From positions 1 to 45,781 of the forward strand of contig JALGXW010000033.1 in NCBI GenBank assembly GCA_029821875.1: a stretch of 45,781 nt of DNA, given 5' to 3'. The notes under the pieces were generated by a model, which saw only the letters and a list, made by a program, of their open reading frames with translations, was not told the DNA's origin and searched no databases. This document shows positions 35,538 to 44,000 of the stretch, one piece after another (the stretch's first letter is position 1; every line of letters begins with the position of its first letter). Origin of the DNA: Candidatus Hebobacterum abditum (GTDB taxonomy: Bacteria > Armatimonadota > Hebobacteria > Hebobacterales > Hebobacteraceae). The translations under genes were made by a program, and so were the position numbers.

Positions 35538-37349
35538 TCACGGGCCGTCCGCCGCCTCACGGCTCACTCGAAGGAGCCAATCAGCATACGGCGGCCTGAC
35601 CGTGGGCGGACTGTCTTCAGCGTGGTAGATCGCCTCCAGCTCACGTGTCGCCCGCTCACATTCGGCGGTCAGCAGGCCGTTGTGGGCTGCCAATTCCTTG
35701 TCGATCATAGCGCGCAGTAGGAGGATACGCCAACGCCAGGACCTCCTTGCGTACTCCGTCAGCTTCCCATCGGCCGCAGCCAGAAGTTCGTAGCAACGCT
35801 GGGCGCCGGCATCTGGCTGGGCGAGGCGAACCACGCCCCGCGGCCTGCCCTCAGCATCTTCTCGCAGCTCGTAGCGCTGGGCCTCCTGGTCAACGAGCAC
35901 ACGCCGTCCGTTGGCCTCGAGTATCGTTACTGCCCTGACCACATCGTCGGCGACTTCCGGTGAGTACTCGAACGCCGCGTACTCGCGCACCGTATCAACG
36001 GCTCTTCGCTGAGCGTCCCAGCAGAACTGAAGCGCGATGATCTTGTTGATATCCTCGAAAATGCCCTCGGAATAGGGGTAGCCGCCGACCAGCTTGGTCC
36101 CCGCCTGGTCCCATGAGCACTGGAGCAAGCCGGGTGCCGGGTTGGCTCCGAATCCGCCCCATGGGCCCCAGCCGCCGGTGTCCCACATGCTGATCTCGGA
36201 GAAGCCGACCATGGGCAGTCGGCCGGGCACCCCATGCTGAAGCGGAAAGGCGGGGAAATTGGCGAGTGCGTTGTCGGCGAGGATGTAGTCGGCCCACACG
36301 GGCCCCTCACGGAACCGCTCTGCGAGCCCAGCCCACTCGCCGTCGTCGAAATACCAGGTTGAGAGTATGATTCTGGCCCCAGGGAAGTGCTTGCGGAAGA
36401 GGTCGGCCTCCTCCTCGGCGATCTTCAGGAAGCCGTTGGCCCCCCAGGGCCGGCACCGTTCACAATCGCAACCACCGGCGTCATAGGGCCAGACAATAAG
36501 GTAGTCGATTGCTGCATCCCTGAGCGCCGCGAAGGCATCTCCAAACTGCTTCAGAAGCAGCTCCTGAGCCCGCGGCATGCTTGGGCACAAAGTGCGGTCA
36601 GGGACGAAGGCCCCGCGACCGCGGCCCTTCGCCCGCAGCTCAGGTCCTAAGACGGGGCCCTCGCTGGCGATGATCAGAACAGCAGTGGACATGCCGACGT
36701 TGCCTGCGGCCTCGATTATGGCCCGCTGCCGCGCCAGCCGCGCGTGTCCCGCCTGATCGTCGGGCCCGGCCGGCGCCGTAGGCAGCACGACGGCGAGCGC
36801 ATTGCACCCCCACAGGGCAAGCTCCTCGACATAGCGGCAGATCCCCTCCACGGGAGCCATGCAGTAGAAGTTAGCGAAGGCCGCGAAGTAGATGCCTCGC
36901 ATGGGCTTCTCGGGGACGGACGTGCCTCTCCACGAGCCTGGCATGAAAGCGCCATCGCCGAATCGGGAGCCCCGAAGGAACTTGCCCACGCCGTAGATCA
37001 GCCCGCGTTCGTCGTTGCCGACGATGCGCACCGATCGGTGCCCCGCGTCTTCAATGCGGAATCCCTCGGCACCGATGCCGGGCTCGATCGTCAGGACAAT
37101 CCGCGTCTTCGCTTTTTCCTTCGTGCAGATCGCTTGACCACACCGCATGTCGATCTGCCCGTGGAGCAGATCGGCGGCCTTCTCCACCAGTGGTGATGCG
37201 CGGACTTCGATAACTACCTGTACCGAATCGACCATGGACTCGCGTTCCCCTGCCCGTCCTTCGCAACAACTCCACTGGGCTAGAGCGGCGGTAACCAGCA
37301 GCGACGAGATCAGCCGCGAAGAGTTGCTGACTCTCAAAGGATTCCTCAT
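35538..37349 (-). CDS. Glycoside hydrolase with GH20b/GH67N-type N-terminal domain
   Basis: The protein has about 603 residues from the ATG at 37349 (a GTG at 37412 is possible). It begins with an export signal (SRLISSLLVTAALAQWSCC), possibly lipidated at a cysteine although the lipobox is poor. Residues about 45-130 form the small alpha/beta domain found in GH20, GH67 and GH84 enzymes, with FRIEDAGHRSVRIVGNDERG and LIYGVGKFLRG. The barrel follows with MRGIYFAAFANFYCMAPVEG, LIVWPYDAGGCDCERCRPWG and RIILSTWYFDDGEWAGL. Catalytic residues are not certain, and a GH67-like alpha-glucuronidase, GH20-like hexosaminidase or a new family are all possible. The WPYDAGGCDC motif with clustered cysteines may bind substrate or metal. 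Likely periplasmic. Confidence 0.65.
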   Translation of the reverse strand: MRNPLRVSNSSRLISSLLVTAALAQWSCCEGRAGERESMVDSVQVVIEVRASPLVEKAADLLHGQIDMRCGQAICTKEKAKTRIVLTIEPGIGAEGFRIEDAGHRSVRIVGNDERGLIYGVGKFLRGSRFGDGAFMPGSWRGTSVPEKPMRGIYFAAFANFYCMAPVEGICRYVEELALWGCNALAVVLPTAPAGPDDQAGHARLARQRAIIEAAGNVGMSTAVLIIASEGPVLGPELRAKGRGRGAFVPDRTLCPSMPRAQELLLKQFGDAFAALRDAAIDYLIVWPYDAGGCDCERCRPWGANGFLKIAEEEADLFRKHFPGARIILSTWYFDDGEWAGLAERFREGPVWADYILADNALANFPAFPLQHGVPGRLPMVGFSEISMWDTGGWGPWGGFGANPAPGLLQCSWDQAGTKLVGGYPYSEGIFEDINKIIALQFCWDAQRRAVDTVREYAAFEYSPEVADDVVRAVTILEANGRRVLVDQEAQRYELREDAEGRPRGVVRLAQPDAGAQRCYELLAAADGKLTEYARRSWRWRILLLRAMIDKELAAHNGLLTAECERATRELEAIYHAEDSPPTVRPPYADWLLRVSREAADGP

Positions 37350-37523
37350 ATCAGCTGATTTGGCCTTCCTCGAGTGGCGACTCCCCTGAGCCTGGGGTGG
37401 TGTAGGTCGCACCTATGAAAGCGCCCGCCGGCACCCCGTGCTGCTCTCTGGCCCAGGTCCATTGCCAGCGGACTTGCCCAAGCCAGCGCGCGATGGCGCT
37501 CCCAGGTGCGCCCGGCCAAGACC

Positions 37524-39524
37524 CTAGTACCAGAGCGGCGGCAGGTACTCTGGCGCGTCGCAGTAGGGTTCTACTTCCCCCGTGGCGACGGCGTACATGC
37601 GCTCATGGCTAGCCCTGGCGGCACGGACCATCGGCTCGTACGGTCGGTGACAGACATCCAACAGACCGTAGTTCTGGTAGACGCCATCGTACAGTTGGTA
37701 CCAATGGACGCCCACGCACCAGGGCTTGGCTGCCGCGCCCTCGGTGTAGACACGCAAGGCCCGGCCCCGGTCCTCTTGGTTGCGCGCTGTCTGTATGTGT
37801 GCCGCCCGCGTGCCCGAATCGAGCGCTCCAAAGCCCCATTCTGTCACCATGACCGGACGGCCCAAGGCGGCACTGATCTCCCCCAAGACCTCTGGTATGC
37901 TCTGGGAGTAAGAGTTGATGGTGAAGACGTCGAAGGCCTTCATGCCTTCGACTGCCCACTGAGGCGGGATGCGTGAATAGCGCACCCCAAGGTTCAGATG
38001 ATTTGGATCGACCTCTCGGCAGGCCTTGCTAGACACATCGTACAACCTCTTGACTAGCACCGTGCTGAAGGCCGCCAAGTCCGCCTGGGCAGTCTCGTCC
38101 AGACGATGGCGCCACTCGCCCTCCGCGATCTCCCGGAAGGTGGTCTTGACTCCCCAGGCCGCAGAGAGGGCTGAATCACTGCCATAGCGGTTGCGTAAGA
38201 AGTCGCTCAGCGCCTTGCGGCTGGCGCAGGGAGGGGCGGTGAAGAGCATGCCGGCCGCCGGGGTCTCCTCGGCGAAGCACCAAGTGGGCTCGTTGTCCAA
38301 GAAGTACCCGATCATGGCCGGGTCATCTGCCGTGTCCTTGAGTTGCTGCGCGATCTCGGCCGCATCGTGGGGGAAGCGAGGGTCGAAGACGTCCGGGAAG
38401 TCGCGGTATATCCGCGGTGCCCGCAGGGAGGGCGAGCGCAGCACGGGCCCCATGGGAAGGACATATGGGAATCCCGCCTCGCGGGCAACCTGCCACTCCG
38501 ACCAGTTGCCGAAGGTGTTGAAACCCATGCGGCGCAGCTCCGCCAGGGCGATCTGCGCCCAACGCTCGTACCACTCCTCCGGCCCAAAGGCCCGCATCAG
38601 GTTTGCCGTCAGGTAGTTGATGGTGCGCCCGCGATTGGGGAAAGTGGAGTAGACAGGACCGTATGGTCCCTCTGGGTCGGGCACCCAGGTCAGGGCTTGC
38701 GGAACGTCTGCCGATAGCCAGGAGATCCTGACGGTCACGCAGTCGGGCCCGACGGACCAGAAGGCGTACCCGTCTGGGTCCACCAGCCACCAGCGCCGAC
38801 CGTCGTGGTGCGTGCGGAAGAAGCCTGTGTTCTCAAAGCGCAGATCCTCCCAGCCGCCCCAACGGGATAGATCGGTCGATACTTGCGGCGCGGTGGCGTC
38901 TTCGAGCTGTCTGTGCAGGCGTTCGGTCACCTCCTGTACGCTATGGCTCTTGCCTGGCCACTCGTCCAGGGTGCTCTGGCCCAGTTCGTCCACGAGCAGC
39001 CCTTTGGGAAGCAATGGGTCGTCCAAGCCCTCCGGCGCCTCCGCCGTGGCCGTCACGGGTGTCACACACCAGAGCACAGGACCCTCGCTCTTTCGGGCGA
39101 CTCTGATCACCATCCGGTCGACCTCGGGTAACTCCACCCGATCCCCCATACTGTAAGAGCACAGCCAAGGGCCAACATTAGGCCAGTGGAACCGGTCCTG
39201 GTTGACCATTTCCAGGGGCATCGCTATGCGGGTCTGGCATTGGTTCAGCACGGCGAATTCCATGGTGAAGGTCCGGCCGGCATCGCCTTCCGTCAAGTCC
39301 AAGTCGAAGACCGAGATGTAGCTGTGATCCAAGAGCAGATCGAAGGTGAGATAGCGCGCTTTGGTTAGCGCGCCCTTGGGGAAATGGTAGACTAGCCCAT
39401 CTCCTACTGCGCTCGCCAGGTGCCACGTCGCGTCAGCGATCGGCGCTTCCCGTTGTTGGCGTTCGAGATCGCCCTGTGTCGCCTGTGGGAGGAGTTGTAG
39501 TGGCGGCTCGGCTGCACCTCTCAT
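37524..39524 (-). CDS. GH50/agarase-like glycoside hydrolase, copy A
   Basis: The protein has 666 residues from the ATG at 39524, six bases after AAGGA; the frame is open upstream without a ribosome site. The N-terminal half is a beta-rich domain; then comes GFFRTHHDGRRWWLVDPDGY and FWSVGPDCVTV, a signature of beta-agarase-like (GH50-related) proteins. Catalytic glutamates are Glu412 in YFLDNEPTW (acid/base) and Glu562 in MVTEWGFGA (nucleophile). No signal peptide is seen. A close relative lies head-to-head at 40026-42059 with the same domain order. GH50 enzymes cleave agarose, but related enzymes without the marine context act on other beta-galactosides or are uncharacterised, so the substrate is open. 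Confidence 0.78.
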   Translation of the reverse strand: MRGAAEPPLQLLPQATQGDLERQQREAPIADATWHLASAVGDGLVYHFPKGALTKARYLTFDLLLDHSYISVFDLDLTEGDAGRTFTMEFAVLNQCQTRIAMPLEMVNQDRFHWPNVGPWLCSYSMGDRVELPEVDRMVIRVARKSEGPVLWCVTPVTATAEAPEGLDDPLLPKGLLVDELGQSTLDEWPGKSHSVQEVTERLHRQLEDATAPQVSTDLSRWGGWEDLRFENTGFFRTHHDGRRWWLVDPDGYAFWSVGPDCVTVRISWLSADVPQALTWVPDPEGPYGPVYSTFPNRGRTINYLTANLMRAFGPEEWYERWAQIALAELRRMGFNTFGNWSEWQVAREAGFPYVLPMGPVLRSPSLRAPRIYRDFPDVFDPRFPHDAAEIAQQLKDTADDPAMIGYFLDNEPTWCFAEETPAAGMLFTAPPCASRKALSDFLRNRYGSDSALSAAWGVKTTFREIAEGEWRHRLDETAQADLAAFSTVLVKRLYDVSSKACREVDPNHLNLGVRYSRIPPQWAVEGMKAFDVFTINSYSQSIPEVLGEISAALGRPVMVTEWGFGALDSGTRAAHIQTARNQEDRGRALRVYTEGAAAKPWCVGVHWYQLYDGVYQNYGLLDVCHRPYEPMVRAARASHERMYAVATGEVEPYCDAPEYLPPLWY

Positions 39525-40025
39525 CGGTATTCCTTGTTGGGACTCAGGATGTGAGCTTCGAGCTCTGCTAGAGCGGGGCACCCTGGCGGCCGCCGTGTTC
39601 CCCTTGCTCTCGCAGATGTGGACATGTAGGCGATATGACCTTCCTGTCGGCTGTGCCTCCCGCGCGAGGACGGGACCGCTCTCTGGGTCAATCGAGCTAC
39701 AGGTGAAGGGGCTTTCGCCTCTGACGTGCGCTGCTGTGCGAGCCCGCGGTTGCAGTGCCGACGACCCAGCAAGGTCTTCGTCCGGCCGTCCCTTCTCCGG
39801 GCCAGGCTTGCTCCCCTGCGGCCGACCTGAACGTCGCCGCCTACATCGGGTAGTGATGAGACGGCCAGGACCCGCCCAACACGGTTCCTCAGGCCCCCGA
39901 CAGTGGCACGCGCGGCTGTGAGTGGTCTTCTATCGCCGCTTCGCCGAGGAAGGTGCCGCGGAATCCCGCAGCAAACCCGAAGAATACCCGCCGACGGGGA
40001 TACTGCGCGCAGGGATGCTAGTCCG
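39525..40025. other. Divergent intergenic region between the two agarase-like genes
   Basis: About 500 bases between head-to-head paralogues. It should contain promoters for both genes. I see no gene and no convincing -35/-10 pair. The frame of the plus-strand gene stays open back to 39903, but that extension is arginine-rich and lacks a ribosome site. Confidence 0.4.
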
Positions 40026-42059
40026 ATGGGACACGAGGTACCGCTGCCATTGCGTCTCGTTCCAGCGGAGACGTTGGGAGAGCTGGAGACTCAGCAAGAG
40101 GAAGCCCCTATTGGGGGCGCGACTTGGTATCTGGCCAAGACCGCGGCAGGCCATCAACCGGGTGATCGAACTGTGGGAGATGGGTTGGCATATCATCTCC
40201 CCCAGGGCGCGCTCGCCAAGGCGCGCTATCTCACCTTCGATCTGCTAGTGGACACCAACTATAGCGCGGTCTTTACCCTGAACCTGCTGGAAAACGGCGA
40301 CGAGCGGATCTTCTCAATGTGGTTCTCGGTAGACGGCCAGTGCCAGGCACGGGTGCGCATGCCCCTGGAAATGGTCAACCAGAACCGGTTCGTCTGGCCG
40401 CGTGAGGGGGCGGTTCTGCGCACCTATAGCACAGGCGACCGGGTGGACCTGAGCAAGGTGGATCGGATGACGATCAAAGTGCTGATGAAGAGCGAAGGCC
40501 CCCTGCATTGGTGCATGACGCCTGTGACGGCGATGACGGATGAGCCGGAGCCGCTGACCAAGCCTTTGCTCCCCAAGGGCCCGCTGCTGGACGAAATGGG
40601 TCAGAGCGCCCTGCTTGAGTGGCCGAACAAGAGCCATGGTGTAGCGGAAGTGGTTGAGCGCCTGCACCGGCAGCTAGAGGCAGCCGACCGCCACCATCTA
40701 TCCGCCGAGCTTTCCCGCTGGGGGGGCTGGAAGGGTCTGCGGTTCGAGGCTACGGGCTTCTTCCGCACTCAGCACGACGGTCGGCGCTGGTGGCTGGTGG
40801 ACCCGGATGGCTTCGCCTTCTGGTCGGTGGGACCCAACTGCGTGACGGTCAAGCTATCCGCCTCCTCGGCTGAGGTCCCCGAGGCCCTCACCTGGATGCC
40901 TGACCCGGAGGGTCCCCACAAGGCTATCTACACGCGCGACTCCGTTTTCGGCCGCAATATCAACTATCTGACAGCGAATCTAATCCGAGCGTTTGGGCCG
41001 GAGAAGTGGTATGAGTGCTGGGGGAAGGTCGCCCTGGCGGAGCTGCGGCGCCTGGGGTTCAACACCATTGGCAACTGGCACAGAATCGGCACGACGGGCG
41101 ATTTGCATCTGAACAAGCAATGGCCCCTTGGTTCGCGCTCATTGTTTCCGAATACCCCCCGGATATATCGGGATTTCCTCGATGTCTTCGACCCTCGCTT
41201 CGCCCAAGACGCGGCCGAGTATGCCTCGCTGCTCAAGGAGACTGCGGACGATCCGGCGATGATCGGCTACTTCCTGGATAACGAGCCCTCCTGGGTCTTT
41301 ACCCAGGAGCAGGAGCCGCCGGCGGCCGGGATGCTTTTCAACACGACCGCCTGTGCCAGCCGCATCGCGCTGAGCGGATTCTTGCGCAGCCGCTATGGCA
41401 GTGACAAGGGGATCTCCACGGCCTGGGGGGTGAAGACCACCCTCCAGCAGGTGGCGAAGGGGGAGTGGCGCCACCGCCTGAACGACACTGCGAAGGCGGA
41501 TCTGACTGCCTTCAGCACAGTGCTGGCCAAGAAGCTATGGGACGGATTGAGCGCGGCTTGCCGGAAGGTTGATCCCAATCATCTGAACCTCGGGGTGCGC
41601 TATCATCGGGGTGTCCCGACTGCATGGCTGTTGGAGGCGATGGGATCCTTTGACGTTTTCACGAGCAACAACTACCACCGAGCCATACCGGCCGGCCTCG
41701 AACAGATCAGTGCCGCCCTGGGACGGCCGGTGCTGGTATCGGAATGGGGCAATGGCGCGCTGGATGCAGGTATGCAGGCGGCCCACATTCTGATGACGCG
41801 CAGTCAGGAGGATCGCGGCCGCTCCTTGCGCACGTACACCGAAGAGGCGGCCTCCAAGCCCTGGTGTGTAGGTGTCCACTGGTATCAATGCTACGATGGG
41901 TTCGAGCACAACTATGGCCTGATAGACCGATGCCACCGGCCGTACAAGCCAGTGGTCAATGCCGCCAAGGCCACCAATGACCGCATCTACGCTGTCGCCC
42001 TGGGAGAGACGGAACCCTACTCAGATCCGCCCGAGTATCCGCCGCCGCTTTGGCACTGA
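40026..42059 (+). CDS. GH50/agarase-like glycoside hydrolase, copy B
   Basis: The protein has 677 residues from the ATG at 40026, the position where similarity to copy A begins (GDLERQQREAPI there, GELETQQEEAPI here). Shared blocks cover the whole length, including HDGRRWWLVDPDG, FWSVGP(D/N)CVTV, YLTANL(M/I)RAFGPE, the acid/base Glu420 in YFLDNEPSW and the nucleophile Glu573 in LVSEWGNGA. A segment of about 10 residues (AAGHQPGDRT) after residue 40 is extra relative to copy A. The start has only a weak AGGG site. It is followed, after a 519-base gap, by the pseudopilin and the DUF6785 gene, so this copy belongs to the second cassette. Confidence 0.78.
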   Translation: MGHEVPLPLRLVPAETLGELETQQEEAPIGGATWYLAKTAAGHQPGDRTVGDGLAYHLPQGALAKARYLTFDLLVDTNYSAVFTLNLLENGDERIFSMWFSVDGQCQARVRMPLEMVNQNRFVWPREGAVLRTYSTGDRVDLSKVDRMTIKVLMKSEGPLHWCMTPVTAMTDEPEPLTKPLLPKGPLLDEMGQSALLEWPNKSHGVAEVVERLHRQLEAADRHHLSAELSRWGGWKGLRFEATGFFRTQHDGRRWWLVDPDGFAFWSVGPNCVTVKLSASSAEVPEALTWMPDPEGPHKAIYTRDSVFGRNINYLTANLIRAFGPEKWYECWGKVALAELRRLGFNTIGNWHRIGTTGDLHLNKQWPLGSRSLFPNTPRIYRDFLDVFDPRFAQDAAEYASLLKETADDPAMIGYFLDNEPSWVFTQEQEPPAAGMLFNTTACASRIALSGFLRSRYGSDKGISTAWGVKTTLQQVAKGEWRHRLNDTAKADLTAFSTVLAKKLWDGLSAACRKVDPNHLNLGVRYHRGVPTAWLLEAMGSFDVFTSNNYHRAIPAGLEQISAALGRPVLVSEWGNGALDAGMQAAHILMTRSQEDRGRSLRTYTEEAASKPWCVGVHWYQCYDGFEHNYGLIDRCHRPYKPVVNAAKATNDRIYAVALGETEPYSDPPEYPPPLWH

Positions 42060-42578
42060 CATCGCAGCCGGATTGCGTTCCGATACGCGTGCCGTCCGGC
42101 AACTGATGCGTCCTACCACGAGAGTTGAGCGCGCGTGAGACCTCCCCGCCTGTGGACAGGGCGTTCCTTCTACGCGGAGATGAGCCACCGCGGAGCCGAG
42201 GGAAGCCAGACGCGCGCCGCACATCACACAGCTGTTTGTGGCGCCGAAACACCCGTTATGGGTCCAGAACGCCAGTTTCTCCGTGCGGTCACGGTGGTCT
42301 CACCGTTGCCTGACAAGGACCATTGGCCTCACGGGCGCCCGACACGCGCAGCTTGAGCCGTTTTGTTGGGACCAGCCGGCGCTGGCGACGATGCCAGGTC
42401 TTGCCCTCTCGGTGTGCAGGAGACTGGGGGGGGGAGTAGAAGCGCAACTCCGCGGAGGGCCCGTTCGGCCATCGAGACCTGCAGCGAAGGGAGGTGATGA
42501 GTAGTCCAAGACAGTGACGGGATGGTGAGTGCAGCCGTATGACAGCGGAGACGCTGCAATCTGGGAGGTGACCTCACT
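42060..42578. other. Intergenic region before pseudopilin B
   Basis: A 519-base region with no credible gene. It contains a run of nine G at 42426-42434, a likely spot for sequencing error, and CTCCGCGGAG near 42452-42461. A promoter for the pseudopilin is expected but not identified. Confidence 0.4.
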
Positions 42579-43718
42579 ATGGTGTGGAGAAGGTGCAGAG
42601 GCTTCACGCTGATAGAGCTGCTGGTTGTGATCGCGATCATCGGAATACTGGCAGCTATGGTCTTTCCTGTGTTTGCGCGGGCGCGCGAATCCGCGCGCAA
42701 GGCGGTGTGTCTGAGCAATGTGAAGAACATCGCCCTGGCCTTTCAGATGTACCTGGCGGACAACAACGACACGTTCCCACCGTGGGAGCACCGCCAGGAG
42801 GTCTTGGACTACTTCTTCGTCAACCCCGGGGGCGGCGACAAGTTCGGCGCCGCCGCTGGCAGCGACAACTGCACTAACAGGGTCAACGACGCTAACCCCT
42901 ACCTGCGGTACCCTGTGATTCTCGACGAGTACATCAAGAACCGCGACGTATGGAGATGCCCGAGCGCGAAGATGCTAAGCGGCGCTCACTTCATCAACGC
43001 CTGTGTGCCGGACTGGCTGACCTACCTGCAGGGGAACCAGGGAGCCTGGGGCGACGACACCCCGTACTGCCTCATCAGCTGCTTTCCGCCCGGATGGGGC
43101 GGTGAGGTCACTGACACCATCTGGCAGAGCCAGTTGGCGCACGGTACGGTGTACTCTGATTCCGCTGGGGACACCTCCGGCACCGCCCACAAGGCCTTCG
43201 TCTCGAGCATCGGCTTGAACGGGAACGGCACCCGCGGCGTCAAGATGGCGGCCATTCAGGACCCCGTCAACTTCGTGGTCTGCGGGGACGGCGGCGCCTG
43301 GCCGGAGGAGATGACCCCGGGCCTTCTCGCCTACCCCGACCTGTGCAACGCGGAGTGCGGGAACTGCTGGTGCGGCGCTTGCCTCGAGGGCTGCCTAGAA
43401 GTTAATCCTGACGGGTGGTTTGCCGAGAACGCCGCCGCAGGCGTGGCGTGCTTCTACGAGTGGCACACTTCCTCGGCCATGCTGCGCGACAAGACACTGC
43501 TGAGCAAGGGCACCCGACACCTGGGCGGCAGCAACCTCGGCTTCGCCGACGGGCACGCCGCCTGGTGGAACGCCGATCGGTTTCTGGACAAGTGGGCCGA
43601 GGAGGCGCGGCCGGGCCTGGACGCCATGGGCCTGGAGGCCTGGGGGCCGATGTCGTGGTATGACTGTGGCAGCGGGCCGTTTGCCGAGGCGAGCGGGGGA
43701 GAGCCGACGCTTCGTTGA
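42579..43718 (+). CDS. Pseudopilin with type IV prepilin N-terminus and H-X9-DG motif (copy B)
   Basis: This 379-residue protein starts at an ATG eight bases after [16 protein letters not shown] is the leader, cleaved before Phe9, and the helix [20 protein letters not shown] is identical to copy A. Similarity continues through [25 protein letters not shown] and [10 protein letters not shown], then becomes patchier. Cysteines 256, 260, 263, 265, 268 and 272 form a tight cluster ([19 protein letters not shown]), and [14 protein letters not shown] gives the H-X9-DG motif (His314, Asp324, Gly325). It is processed by prepilin peptidase and anchored in the inner membrane or a pseudopilus. It precedes the DUF6785 gene with a strong hairpin between them, as in copy A. 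Confidence 0.88.
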   Translation: MVWRRCRGFTLIELLVVIAIIGILAAMVFPVFARARESARKAVCLSNVKNIALAFQMYLADNNDTFPPWEHRQEVLDYFFVNPGGGDKFGAAAGSDNCTNRVNDANPYLRYPVILDEYIKNRDVWRCPSAKMLSGAHFINACVPDWLTYLQGNQGAWGDDTPYCLISCFPPGWGGEVTDTIWQSQLAHGTVYSDSAGDTSGTAHKAFVSSIGLNGNGTRGVKMAAIQDPVNFVVCGDGGAWPEEMTPGLLAYPDLCNAECGNCWCGACLEGCLEVNPDGWFAENAAAGVACFYEWHTSSAMLRDKTLLSKGTRHLGGSNLGFADGHAAWWNADRFLDKWAEEARPGLDAMGLEAWGPMSWYDCGSGPFAEASGGEPTLR

Positions 43719-43761
43719 GACGCGAGGCGATTGTCTCTTGGACAAGGCAGTTGCTGAGTGT

Positions 43762-43791
43762 GGGCGGAGCGCTCCTGGAGGCGCTCCGCCC
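43762..43791 (+). other. Intercistronic hairpin between pseudopilin B and DUF6785 B
   Basis: GGGCGGAGCGC (43762-43772) and GCGCTCCGCCC (43781-43791) form a perfect 11-bp stem with an 8-base loop. No T-run follows. The stem nearly repeats the one at 23607-23637 in the other cassette. Confidence 0.7.
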
Positions 43792-44000
43792 AGCTATACC
43801 CCGTGCATCTCCGCTTGGAGCAGCGTGGAGGCCACGAGAGGCGAGTCAGCTACTGAGTGAGGGAGCAGAGCGCCGCCACTCCCCAGCGAGGAGATGCTGC
43901 CCGCGGCGTCGCACAACTGGTGTACGTCATCAGATGAGTGGCATGTCGACCCACTCGAGCATGGCCTCGACGTTTCGCTTGCGGACGTGACAGCTCCGGA

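Noticed and set aside
42426-42434. Run of nine G as a regulatory phase-variable tract
   Set aside because: It lies about 145 bases before the nearest start, outside any coding frame or clear promoter spacer; sequencing error is more likely.
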